Assembly: GCF_000956525.1 (NCBI RefSeq)
Contig: NZ_JYIW01000023.1
Coordinates: 124,001 to 188,000, forward strand
DNA from: Microbacterium oxydans
GTDB taxonomy: Bacteria; Actinomycetota; Actinomycetes; Actinomycetales; Microbacteriaceae
Reading direction: 5' to 3'
DNA length: 64,000 nt
This document shows, in pieces, positions 16,404-24,748 of the stretch (positions within the stretch are counted from its first letter, which is position 1; each line of letters starts with the position of its first letter). Under the pieces are notes generated by a model, which was not told where the DNA came from, did no database searches, and saw only the letters and a list, made by a program, of their open reading frames with translations. The translations under genes and the position numbers were made by a program.

Positions 16404-18404
16404 ATGGATGTGAAGAAGATCACCAGGAACCCCCTGATCTACGTGGCGCTGATCGGACTGCTGCTGTTCGGCGGCTTCCTGCTGATCTCGAACCTCGGTG
16501 CCCCGAAGCAGATCACCACGCAAGAGGGTCTGAAACTGCTCGCCGGCACCACGGTCTCCGAGGTCGTCACGACCGACGGCGATCAGCGCGTCGACATGAC
16601 GCTGTCGAAGGCCTTCAAGGGGTCGGAGAACGTCCAGTTCTACTACGTCGACGCCCGTGCCGACGAGGTCGTCACCGCGATCAACGACGCCGACCCGAAG
16701 GACGGCTTCAACGACGCAGTGCCGCGCGCGACCTGGTTCGACGGATTCATCTCGCTGCTGCTCCCGCTCGTCCTGCTCGGTCTCCTGTTCTGGTGGCTGC
16801 TGTCGTCGATGCAGGGCGGTGGCGGCAAGGTCATGCAGTTCGGCAAGTCCAAGGCCAAGCTCGTGAACAAGGAGACGCCGACCGTCACCTTCGCGGACGT
16901 CGCCGGTGCAGACGAGGCGATCGAGGAGCTCCACGAGATCAAGGAGTTCCTGCAGGACCCGGCGAAGTTCCAGGCCATCGGCGCCCGCATCCCGAAGGGC
17001 GTGCTGCTGTACGGCCCTCCAGGAACCGGCAAGACGCTGCTCGCCCGCGCGGTCGCCGGCGAAGCAGGCGCTCCGTTCTACTCGATCTCGGGATCCGACT
17101 TCGTCGAGATGTTCGTCGGTGTCGGTGCGTCGCGTGTTCGCGACCTGTTCAACGTCGCCAAGGAGAACTCGCCGGCGATCATCTTCATCGATGAGATCGA
17201 CGCCGTCGGTCGTCACCGCGGCGCCGGTATGGGCGGCGGCAACGACGAGCGCGAGCAGACCCTGAACCAGATGCTCGTCGAGATGGACGGCTTCGACCCG
17301 AACGCGAACGTCATCGTGATCGCGGCGACGAACCGACCCGACATCCTCGATCCCGCACTGCTGCGTCCGGGTCGCTTCGACCGTCAGATCGGCGTGGACG
17401 CCCCCGACCTCAAGGGCCGCCAGAAGATCCTCGAGGTGCACAGCAAGGGCAAGCCCCTCGCGAAGAGTGTCGACCTCGAGGTCGTCGCCCGCAAGACACC
17501 GGGCTTCACCGGTGCCGATCTCGCGAACGTCCTCAACGAGGCAGCGCTGCTCACCGCTCGCTCGAACGCGCAGCTGGTCGACAACCGCGCACTCGACGAG
17601 GCCATCGATCGTGTGATCGCCGGTCCGCAGCGTCGTACCCGCGTCATGAAGGACAAGGAGAAGCTCATCACGGCTTACCACGAGGGCGGACACGCACTCG
17701 CGGCAGCGGCGATGAACTACACCGACCCCGTCACCAAGATCACGATCCTGCCCCGCGGCAAGGCCCTCGGGTACACGATGGTGCTGCCGCTGGACGACAA
17801 GTACTCCATCACCCGCAACGAGCTGCAGGACCAGCTGACGTACGCGATGGGCGGCCGCGTCGCCGAGGAGATCATCTTCCACGACCCGACCACCGGCGCC
17901 TCGAACGACATCGAGAAGGCGACCTCGATCGCCCGCAAGATGGTCATCGAGTACGGCATGACGACGCAGGTCGGTCCGGTCAAGCTCGGCACCGAAGGCG
18001 GCGACATGTTCGTGGCCCGCGACATGGGTCGTGGCCGCGAGTACTCCGAGAAGGTCGCCGAGCGCGTCGACGCAGAGGTGCGCGCGCTCATCGAGCAGGC
18101 CCACAACGAGGCCTACGAGGTGATCAGCGCGAACCGCGACATCCTCGACAAGCTCGCCCTGGCGCTGCTCGAGGAGGAGACCCTCGACCACAACCAGATC
18201 GCGGAGATCTTCACCGAGATCAAGAAGCTCCCCGAGCGTCCGCTCTGGCTGTCGAGCGAGGATCGCCCCGTCTCGGAGCGTCCCCCGATCGAGGTGCCGA
18301 AGAAGGACGTGTCGCTTGCCGCGTCCGTCGAGGCTCCGGCCGCGACCGCGCGGACGCAGACCGGATCGGCGGGTGCCGGTCAGGCGCGACCTGCGACGGC
18401 CTGA
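16404..18404 (+). CDS. ftsH: ATP-dependent zinc metalloprotease FtsH
   Basis: The 666-residue membrane protease has two N-terminal transmembrane helices (about 11-29 and 114-133), AAA+ Walker A GPPGTGKT (204-211), [11 protein letters not shown]alker B, an SRH with RPGRFDRQ, and the zinc motif HEGGH (HExxH). It degrades membrane and short-lived regulatory proteins. The C-terminal tail is Ala/Thr-rich and disordered. It is followed by folE with a two-base gap, so the folate genes are probably read from the ftsH transcript. Confidence 0.97.
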   Translation: MDVKKITRNPLIYVALIGLLLFGGFLLISNLGAPKQITTQEGLKLLAGTTVSEVVTTDGDQRVDMTLSKAFKGSENVQFYYVDARADEVVTAINDADPKDGFNDAVPRATWFDGFISLLLPLVLLGLLFWWLLSSMQGGGGKVMQFGKSKAKLVNKETPTVTFADVAGADEAIEELHEIKEFLQDPAKFQAIGARIPKGVLLYGPPGTGKTLLARAVAGEAGAPFYSISGSDFVEMFVGVGASRVRDLFNVAKENSPAIIFIDEIDAVGRHRGAGMGGGNDEREQTLNQMLVEMDGFDPNANVIVIAATNRPDILDPALLRPGRFDRQIGVDAPDLKGRQKILEVHSKGKPLAKSVDLEVVARKTPGFTGADLANVLNEAALLTARSNAQLVDNRALDEAIDRVIAGPQRRTRVMKDKEKLITAYHEGGHALAAAAMNYTDPVTKITILPRGKALGYTMVLPLDDKYSITRNELQDQLTYAMGGRVAEEIIFHDPTTGASNDIEKATSIARKMVIEYGMTTQVGPVKLGTEGGDMFVARDMGRGREYSEKVAERVDAEVRALIEQAHNEAYEVISANRDILDKLALALLEEETLDHNQIAEIFTEIKKLPERPLWLSSEDRPVSERPPIEVPKKDVSLAASVEAPAATARTQTGSAGAGQARPATA

Positions 18405-18406
18405 GC

Positions 18407-19123
18407 GTGGCCGTCGACAGAGCGCGCGTCGAGAGGCTCACGCGTGAGCTGCTCGAGGCGATCGGCGAGGATCCGGATCGGCCGGGGCTGAAGCAGACCC
18501 CGACCAGGATGGGCGAGCTGTACTCCGAATTCTTCTCCGGAGTCGGAGCGGATGCCGCCGAACCCCTCGCTCGCACGATCAGCGTGACCAGGGGCCCCGC
18601 GCCGGACACGCTGCCCTCCGGGGCCGTGCTGCTGCGCGACATCCGTTTCCGCTCGGTGTGCGAGCATCACCTGCTGCCGTTCGCCGGTCGCGCACACCTC
18701 GCATATCTTCCGGGTGAGCAGGTGGTCGGTCTCGGCGCGCTCGTGAAGGTCGTCGAGATCCTCGCCTCCCGCCCGCAGGTGCAGGAGCGGCTGGGAGAGC
18801 AGATCGCGGACACGATCGCCGGGCACCTCGACACCCGCGGCGTGCTCGTCGTCCTCGACGCCAGCCACGGCTGCGTCACCATGCGCGGCGGGCGTCAGCC
18901 CGAGGCGTCCACCCTCACGATCGCCGCCCGAGGGGAGTACACCGACCCGGTGGCGCGTGCCGAGCTGATCACGCTCATCGGCGCTTCGACAGGCTCAGCG
19001 ACCCAAGGGGGCGGCGCAGCGACCCAAGGGGCCGGCGCTTCGACAGGCTCAGCGACCCAATGGGTTGGCTCAGCGACCCAAGGGGTTGGCTCAGCTGCCC
19101 AGGGGGCGGGAGCCCAGGGGTGA
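18407..19123 (+). CDS. folE: GTP cyclohydrolase I with repeat-encoded C-terminal tail
   Basis: The 238-residue enzyme makes dihydroneopterin triphosphate, the first folate step. FRSVCEHHLLPFAGRAHLAY holds the zinc Cys and His ligands, and ASHGCVTMRGG the second Cys. The normal protein ends near residue 191 (ARAELITLIG). Residues about 192-238 are encoded by the 21-bp minisatellite and read GASTGSATQ-type heptads. The stop still overlaps the folP GTG (GTGA), so coupling is kept. Start GTG two bases after ftsH. Confidence 0.95.
   Translation: MAVDRARVERLTRELLEAIGEDPDRPGLKQTPTRMGELYSEFFSGVGADAAEPLARTISVTRGPAPDTLPSGAVLLRDIRFRSVCEHHLLPFAGRAHLAYLPGEQVVGLGALVKVVEILASRPQVQERLGEQIADTIAGHLDTRGVLVVLDASHGCVTMRGGRQPEASTLTIAARGEYTDPVARAELITLIGASTGSATQGGGAATQGAGASTGSATQWVGSATQGVGSAAQGAGAQG
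18983..19119. repeat. 21-bp minisatellite, locus 3, inside folE
   Basis: About six units, two starting with the full seed (18984 and 19038), lie within the folE reading frame. Because the unit is 21 bases, seven codons, the frame stays open and gives Gly-Ser-Ala-Thr-Gln repeats. Confidence 0.9.
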
Positions 19124-19929
19124 CCGGGATCTGGGGTATCGTCAACGTCACTCCTGACTCGTTCAGCGACGGCGGGCGCTATCTCGATGTCGACAGCGCG
19201 GTCGCGCGCGGACTGCTGCTGCGCGCGCAGGGCGCGACCGTGCTCGACGTCGGCGGTGAATCGACGAGACCCGGCGCTGAGCGTGTCGGCGCAGAGGTCG
19301 AGCAGCAGCGCGTGATCCCCGTGATCGAGCAGCTGGTCGCGGCAGGTGCTCCGGTCAGCATCGACACCCTCAACGCTTCGACGGCAGCCGCTGCCGTTCG
19401 TGCAGGGGCACGGATCGTGAACGACGTCTCCGGCGGTCTCGCGGACCCCGAGATGCGGGCAGCCGTCGCCGAATCGGGTGCGGACTTCGCGATCGGCCAC
19501 TGGCGAGGATTCTCCGACGACATGTACGCGCACGCCGAGTACCGCCGCGTCGCGCGCGAGGTCGCCGGTGAGCTGCAGGAGCGCATGGGCGAAGCCGCGG
19601 CATCCGGGATCGCACCCTCCCGGATCATCCTCGACCCGGGCATCGGGTTCGCGAAGGCGGGGGCGCAGAACTGGGACGTGCTGCGCGGGCTCGACGAGAT
19701 CGTCGCCCTCGGCCCACGGGTGCTGATCGGCACCTCGCGCAAACGGTTCCTCGCGGAGACGCTGCAGCACGCCGACGACTCCGCCGAGGTGACCGAGCAG
19801 CGCCGAGACCTCGCGACCGCGGTCACGAGCGCCCTCGCGCTGCGTGCGGGGGTCTGGGCCGTTCGCGTGCACGACGTCGCCACCACGCGCGACGCATTGG
19901 CGATCGCACATGCTTGGGACGGGCGCTGA
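19120..19929 (+). CDS. folP: Dihydropteroate synthase
   Basis: The 269-residue TIM-barrel enzyme joins dihydropterin pyrophosphate to p-aminobenzoate. Motifs: IVNVTPDSFSDGG at the N-terminus, GGESTRPGA near 45, DPGIGFAK near 170, and LIGTSRKRFL near 205, with a C-terminal HDVATTRDAL. GTG 19120 overlaps the folE stop by four bases; the N-terminus is compact, starting six residues before the NVTPDSF motif. Confidence 0.95.
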   Translation: MTGIWGIVNVTPDSFSDGGRYLDVDSAVARGLLLRAQGATVLDVGGESTRPGAERVGAEVEQQRVIPVIEQLVAAGAPVSIDTLNASTAAAAVRAGARIVNDVSGGLADPEMRAAVAESGADFAIGHWRGFSDDMYAHAEYRRVAREVAGELQERMGEAAASGIAPSRIILDPGIGFAKAGAQNWDVLRGLDEIVALGPRVLIGTSRKRFLAETLQHADDSAEVTEQRRDLATAVTSALALRAGVWAVRVHDVATTRDALAIAHAWDGR

Positions 19930-19975
19930 GCGAACAGTCCGGCACCGACAGGTCGTGCGCCGTACGCTAGGTGGC

Positions 19976-20371
19976 ATGGACACCCTCGACGAGATCGCGC
20001 TGACCGGCCTCACCGTGTTCGGGCGCCACGGCGTCTACGATCACGAGCGCGAGAACGGGCAGGAGTTCACGATCGATCTGCGGCTCTCGATGTCTCTGGC
20101 GCAGGCAGCGGCGTCGGATGACGTCGCCGACACCGTGCACTACGGCGAGCTGGCGGAGAAGGTCGCAGCCGTCGTCGCCGGGGAACCCGTCGACCTGATC
20201 GAGACGCTCGCATCGCGCATCGCCGACGTCGCGCTGGAAGACCGACGGGTGCAGCACACGACCGTGACGGTGCACAAGCCGCATGCTCCGATCGCCCTGA
20301 CCTTCTCCGACGTCGCGGTCACCGTGCGTCGATCGCGCCGCGCCGCCGAACCCGAGGACATCACCGCATGA
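19976..20371 (+). CDS. folB: Dihydroneopterin aldolase
   Basis: The 131-residue enzyme cleaves dihydroneopterin to hydroxymethyl-dihydropterin. It begins MDTLDEIALTGLTVFGRHGVY with the conserved Tyr and Glu (GRHGVYDHERENGQEF), has HYGELAEKV and ends with a HKPHAPI segment. ATG 19976 is chosen because the frame upstream overlaps folP without family similarity. Its stop overlaps the folK start (ATGA). Confidence 0.94.
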   Translation: MDTLDEIALTGLTVFGRHGVYDHERENGQEFTIDLRLSMSLAQAAASDDVADTVHYGELAEKVAAVVAGEPVDLIETLASRIADVALEDRRVQHTTVTVHKPHAPIALTFSDVAVTVRRSRRAAEPEDITA

Positions 20372-20907
20372 GCCGCAATCTGGCCAATCCGCCGCACATC
20401 CCGCCGTCCCGGCCGGGACGACCCGAAGCGCTCGCCGTCGTCGCACTCGGCGCGAACCTCGGCGATCGGGAGCAGACGATCCGTGCCGCGGCCGAACGCA
20501 TCGCGCGCCTGCCGCTGGTCAGCGATGTGCGTCTCTCCGCGCTGTTCGAGACGGTCGCCGTGCGAGTCGACGGTCCGGACCCGGATGCTCCGGGCTACGT
20601 GAACGCCGTCGCTCACGTCACCACCCGACTCGCACCGGAGATCCTCCTCGGCATGCTGCACGCGATCGAAGACGAGAACGGCCGGGAGCGCCACGAGCGC
20701 TGGGGTGACCGCACCCTCGACCTCGACCTGATCTCCTACGGCGACGTCGTCTCCGACGACCCGCGGGTGCAGCTGCCGCACCCGCGTGCATCCGAGCGGC
20801 TGTTCGTCCTCGAGCCGTGGCTCGACCTCGACCCGGACGCCGAGCTGATCGGTCATGGACGCATCGACGCCCTCGCCGATGAACTGCGTGCCCGAGGCGA
20901 GGCATGA
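20368..20907 (+). CDS. folK: 2-amino-4-hydroxy-6-hydroxymethyldihydropteridine pyrophosphokinase
   Basis: The 179-residue HPPK has VALGANLGDREQTI at the N-terminus, RWGDRTLDLDLISYG (the HPPK signature with Mg-binding Asp pair) near 110-125 and LPHPRASERLFVLEP after it. It completes the folE-folP-folB-folK set in one operon. It overlaps folB by four bases and DUF3180 by four bases. Confidence 0.95.
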   Translation: MSRNLANPPHIPPSRPGRPEALAVVALGANLGDREQTIRAAAERIARLPLVSDVRLSALFETVAVRVDGPDPDAPGYVNAVAHVTTRLAPEILLGMLHAIEDENGRERHERWGDRTLDLDLISYGDVVSDDPRVQLPHPRASERLFVLEPWLDLDPDAELIGHGRIDALADELRARGEA

Positions 20908-21386
20908 GGCGCACGTCGCTGGGCGTCCTCGTCCTCCTCGTGCTGCTCGGGGCCGGTGTCGGGTACCTGCTCGACCACATGCTCACCGCGGGCGGGCGCT
21001 CGACGTTCACCCCGTCGCTGCTGCTGCCGGTGCTGCTGCTCCTGATCGCCGTCGCCGCACTCGGTGTCGCGTGGCCGGTGCGGCACAGCGTGCGCACGGG
21101 CACGAGGATCGACCCGTTCCGCGCCCTGCGGGCCGCGACCCTCGCCCGCGCGTCCAGCCTGGTCGGCGCGATCATGGCCGGCGTCGGGGCAGGGCTGCTC
21201 GTGTTCCTGCTGTCACGTCCGATCGATCCGCCGGTAGGGTCGACAGTGGCCATGCTGGCATTGATCGCGAGCGCGGTCGTGCTCGTGATCGCCGCACTCA
21301 TCGCGGAACAGTTCTGCACTCTGCCTAAGGATCCTGATGACTCAGAACCCCGAGACCTCACCCCTGAACCCGGCGGAGGGCACTGA
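20904..21386 (+). CDS. DUF3180 membrane protein
   Basis: The 160-residue protein has four hydrophobic segments (about 6-25, 37-57, 84-102, 115-135), matching DUF3180, which in actinobacteria directly follows folK. Function unknown. It overlaps folK by four bases and the next PH-domain gene by 50 bases, so the tail is read in two frames. Confidence 0.85.
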   Translation: MRRTSLGVLVLLVLLGAGVGYLLDHMLTAGGRSTFTPSLLLPVLLLLIAVAALGVAWPVRHSVRTGTRIDPFRALRAATLARASSLVGAIMAGVGAGLLVFLLSRPIDPPVGSTVAMLALIASAVVLVIAALIAEQFCTLPKDPDDSEPRDLTPEPGGGH

Positions 21387-21918
21387 CCTCCCAGCGCTCG
21401 ACCAGGGGACGTACACAGCGCTGCGCGCGCCGAAGCGTGAGGGGCGGCTGGAGCTCGACGGCGTCTGGCACCAGATCTCGCCGCGCTATGTCGTGTCGCA
21501 GTTCGTGCAGAACGCGATCTTCCTCGCCGTGGTCATCGCCGCCGCGGTGGTGCTGAACATCGTCCTCGAACAGGACTGGGTCTGGATCCCCGCCGGCGTG
21601 ATCATCCTGATCACCGTCATCACGCTGATCATCCTGCCGCGCCAAGCCAGGGCGCTCGGCTACATGCTCCGCGCCGACGACATCGTGTTCCGCAAGGGCA
21701 TCCTGTGGCAGCGCATGATCGCCGTGCCGTACGGGCGCATGCAGCTCGTCGACATCACGCAGGGTCCGCTCGACCGTGCCTTCGGCGTCTCGCAGCTGAA
21801 GATGGTCACGGCTGCGGCGACCACCGGGGTGCAGATCCCTGGCCTCACGCAGCGTGCTGCCGAGGCGCTGCGCGACACCCTCATCGAGGTCGCCGAGAAC
21901 CGCCGGACCGGCCTGTGA
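21337..21918 (+). CDS. Bacterial PH-domain membrane protein (YdbS-like), first of a pair
   Basis: The 193-residue protein has a disordered N-terminus, two adjacent transmembrane segments (about 56-76 and 82-100) and a bPH_2 domain with DIVFRKGILWQRMIAVPYGR and QLVDITQGPLDRAFG. Paired genes of this type (YdbS/YdbT in Bacillus) make a membrane complex; in Bacillus they affect resistance to bacteriocins. The start lies 50 bases inside the DUF3180 gene. Confidence 0.85.
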   Translation: MTQNPETSPLNPAEGTDLPALDQGTYTALRAPKREGRLELDGVWHQISPRYVVSQFVQNAIFLAVVIAAAVVLNIVLEQDWVWIPAGVIILITVITLIILPRQARALGYMLRADDIVFRKGILWQRMIAVPYGRMQLVDITQGPLDRAFGVSQLKMVTAAATTGVQIPGLTQRAAEALRDTLIEVAENRRTGL

Positions 21919-23912
21919 GCGAGCAGCAGTTCCCCGCGACGCCGCAGCCTCCGCAGAATCCGGCGCCGCGCGGACAGGACTCGACCTCGCTCGCCGACGG
22001 CGAGTGGCATCGGATGCATCCGCTCACGCCGCTCTTCAAGGGCGGCCTGGCGCTGATCGTCATCGCCGGCATCGTGGTCGCCAACATGCGCGACCGGGTC
22101 ATCGCGTGGGTGGTCGACATCTTCAGTCCGGAGTCGCACTACAGCGACTACACCAGTGGTGACCCCGTCGATTGGGTGCTGCAGAACAACCTGATCCTCA
22201 TCGCACTCGTCAGCGTGCTCGCGCTGGTCGTCGTGCTGATCCTGATCTTCTGGGTCGTGTGGCGATTCCAGCAGTTCCGCATCACCGGAGACCACGTCGA
22301 GGTGCGCAAGGGCATCATCTTCCGCTCGCACCGACGTGCGCCCCTCGACCGGGTGCAGGGCGTGAACCTGACGCGCCCGTTCCCGGCTCGCATCATCGGC
22401 CTCGCCAAGCTCGAGGTCGTCGGCGCCGGCAACGACGCGAACGTCGAACTCGAATACCTCGCGACCGCTCGCGCAGAGTCAGTGCGGTCATCGATCCTGC
22501 GGCTCGCCTCCGGCGCACGCGCTGCCCGACAGAGCGCGGCGGACCCGGCATCCGCGAATCCGGCCGCGCCGGCATCCGTCCGGGCTCAGCTCGTCGGCTC
22601 GATGAACGACGGCGTCACCGGGCTGATCGCGGGCGTCGACCTCGAGGATGTCGCTCCGGAGAGTGTCGTCAAGATCCCTGCGGGTCGCCTCGTCGGATCG
22701 CAGGTGATCTCCGGGCTGATCTGGCTCGTGTTCTTCGGCGTGATCTTCGCGATCGCGATCGGCAGCGCGGCCATCGGCATCCTCTCCGACGGCGATCCGG
22801 AGGGCGGCCTGGTCCTCCTCGGGATCGGTCTCGGCATGGGCATCCCGTTCGTGATCGCCACCGTCGGTATCACCTGGGCGCAGATCTCGAAGTCGTTGCG
22901 ATACTCCATCGCGCCCACGCCGGACGGCGTGCGCATCACCTACGGCCTGTTCACGACCGTCACCGAGACGCTCCCACCAGGGCGCATCTTCGCGGTCGAG
23001 GTGTCGCAGTCGCTGCTGTGGCGTCCGTTCGGCTGGTGGACCATCAAGATCAACCGCATGAGCGGCAAGAGCATCTCGCAGCAGCAGTCGGGCAGCGCGC
23101 AGCAGTTCAACATCGTGCTGCCGGTCGGCAAGCGCGCCGACGTGGAGCGCGTGCTCGGACTGATCCTGCCGGATGTGCCTGCCGCAGAGATCCCCTTCAT
23201 CTGGGAGCACGGCGTGCTCGGCCCGGTCGAGGGAGATCCGTACCGCAGGATGCCGCGTCGCGCCTGGTGGCGACGGCCGTTCTCGTGGAAGCGTCACGGC
23301 TTCATGGTCACGGACTTCGGATTGCTGCTGCGCCGGGGCATCGTGTGGCGCAAGCTCGCGGTGTTCCCGCTCGCGCGTCTGCAGGGCGTCTCGCTCAACC
23401 AGGGACCGATCGATCGGATGCAGCGCGTCTCGGGTGCGCAGGTGCACACCGCTCCTGGTCCGATCACCGGGCTGCTCACCGGACTCGAGCGCGACGACGC
23501 GCTCTCGCTGCTCGACGGCGTCAGCCGTGCTGCGGCTGCCGCAGCGTCGCGCGACACGACGCATCGCTGGAGCGAGCACGCCGCCGCTGCGCAGCCGATG
23601 GCCCAACCCGTTCCGCCGCCCGGATATCCAGCAGCACCGAACCCGCCGGCTCCAGCGTGGCCGACGGCTCCTCCCGTCGGGCAGCCCGTCTGGCCGGCTC
23701 CTCCTGCTCCTCCCGTCGGACAGCCCGCTTGGCCTGCGCCACCGGTGAGCCGTCCGGCACCGCCTGCCGCACCCCCGGCACCGCCTCCTGCGCCGCCGGT
23801 CGCACCCGCTGTGCCGCCCGTCTCGCTGCCTCCGGCTCCTCCGGTCGCCCCGCCGGCGCCTCCCGCGACGCGTCGATCGGCTCGGTCGGCGACGCCACCG
23901 ACCGAGGACTGA
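21915..23912 (+). CDS. Bacterial PH-domain membrane protein (YdbT-like) with Pro-rich tail
   Basis: The 665-residue protein contains three bPH_2 repeats (HVEVRKGIIFRSHRRAPLDR; GVRITYGLFTTVTETLPPGR; LLLRRGIVWRKLAVFPLARL) separated by transmembrane pairs near 28-48, 85-110 and 270-310. It ends with about 110 residues dominated by Pro and Ala (APPAPPVGQP repeats). GTG 21915 overlaps the previous stop (GTGA), and the N-terminus corresponds to VSEQQFPATPQ. The Pro-rich tail is much longer than in Bacillus YdbT and may be cytoplasmic and disordered. Confidence 0.87.
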   Translation: MSEQQFPATPQPPQNPAPRGQDSTSLADGEWHRMHPLTPLFKGGLALIVIAGIVVANMRDRVIAWVVDIFSPESHYSDYTSGDPVDWVLQNNLILIALVSVLALVVVLILIFWVVWRFQQFRITGDHVEVRKGIIFRSHRRAPLDRVQGVNLTRPFPARIIGLAKLEVVGAGNDANVELEYLATARAESVRSSILRLASGARAARQSAADPASANPAAPASVRAQLVGSMNDGVTGLIAGVDLEDVAPESVVKIPAGRLVGSQVISGLIWLVFFGVIFAIAIGSAAIGILSDGDPEGGLVLLGIGLGMGIPFVIATVGITWAQISKSLRYSIAPTPDGVRITYGLFTTVTETLPPGRIFAVEVSQSLLWRPFGWWTIKINRMSGKSISQQQSGSAQQFNIVLPVGKRADVERVLGLILPDVPAAEIPFIWEHGVLGPVEGDPYRRMPRRAWWRRPFSWKRHGFMVTDFGLLLRRGIVWRKLAVFPLARLQGVSLNQGPIDRMQRVSGAQVHTAPGPITGLLTGLERDDALSLLDGVSRAAAAAASRDTTHRWSEHAAAAQPMAQPVPPPGYPAAPNPPAPAWPTAPPVGQPVWPAPPAPPVGQPAWPAPPVSRPAPPAAPPAPPPAPPVAPAVPPVSLPPAPPVAPPAPPATRRSARSATPPTED

Positions 23913-23916
23913 CCCG

Positions 23917-24609
23917 GTGGTGCGTGACGGGCGCCTCGGCGTCGGCATCATCGGCGCGGGCCGTGTCGGACCGGTGATCGGCGCTGCGCTCGGCGGGGCA
24001 GGGCACGCGGTCGTCGGGATCACCAGCGGGTCGGATGATGAGCGCGCCTCTGCGGTGCTCCCTGACGTCCCGGTGCTGGACGCGCTCGAGATCGTGCGCC
24101 GAGCAGAGCTCATCGTGCTCGCGGTGCCGCACGACGAACTGCCGTCGCTCGTGGCCGGGATCGCCGAGGTCGGCGGGTGGCAGGTCGGACAGCTCGTGCT
24201 GCACACCGACCCCGCATTCGGCATCGAGGTGCTGCGCCCTGCCGCCGAGCGCGGCGCGATTCCGTTGGCCGTGCACCCGGCGATCACCTTCACCGGAACC
24301 TCGATCGACCTCCGACAGCTGCCGGCCAGCTTCGCCGCGGTGACGGCACCGGCGGCGGTGCTGCCCATCGCCCAGGCGCTCGCGGTCGAGATGGGCTGCG
24401 AGCCGGTGGTCATCGCCGAGGAGGACCGCGCGGTCTACGCCGACGCGATCCAGGCCGCTGCTGACTTCTCCAAGTCGATCATCGGCCAGTCAACGGCGCG
24501 ACTCCGCGAGATCGGCGTCGAGAATCCCGGCGGCTACCTCTCGGCGCTGGTGCAGTCCACGGTCGAGCGCGCGCTGCGCGAAGCATCCGATCCGCCGCCC
24601 CTGCTCTGA
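23917..24609 (+). CDS. Rossmann-fold DUF2520 protein
   Basis: The 230-residue protein opens with GVGIIGAGRVGPVIGAAL (NAD(P)-binding) and contains ELIVLAVPHDELPSL, PLAVHPAITFTG and a C-terminal helical DUF2520 domain with AEEDRAVYADAIQAAADFS. Such proteins lie upstream of panC in many actinobacteria and resemble ketopantoate or pyrroline-5-carboxylate reductases; no panC is present here. GTG start four bases after the PH-domain gene. Confidence 0.83.
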   Translation: MVRDGRLGVGIIGAGRVGPVIGAALGGAGHAVVGITSGSDDERASAVLPDVPVLDALEIVRRAELIVLAVPHDELPSLVAGIAEVGGWQVGQLVLHTDPAFGIEVLRPAAERGAIPLAVHPAITFTGTSIDLRQLPASFAAVTAPAAVLPIAQALAVEMGCEPVVIAEEDRAVYADAIQAAADFSKSIIGQSTARLREIGVENPGGYLSALVQSTVERALREASDPPPLL

Positions 24610-24748
24610 CTTTCGATCGCGATCTGCGCTCTCGACCTCTGCTCATCCCGCGGAGGGGTCGCAGACGGCCGCGTCGCTCGTGCCGAAGCGGCCAGCTGCG
24701 ACACCTGCGGGGGCGCAGAACCGCGCGTCGCGGGACGGATGCTCCGCC

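Noticed and set aside
16374..18191. 605-residue open frame antisense to ftsH
   Set aside because: It mirrors the codon pattern of ftsH on the other strand, has no recognisable domain, and ftsH is certain.
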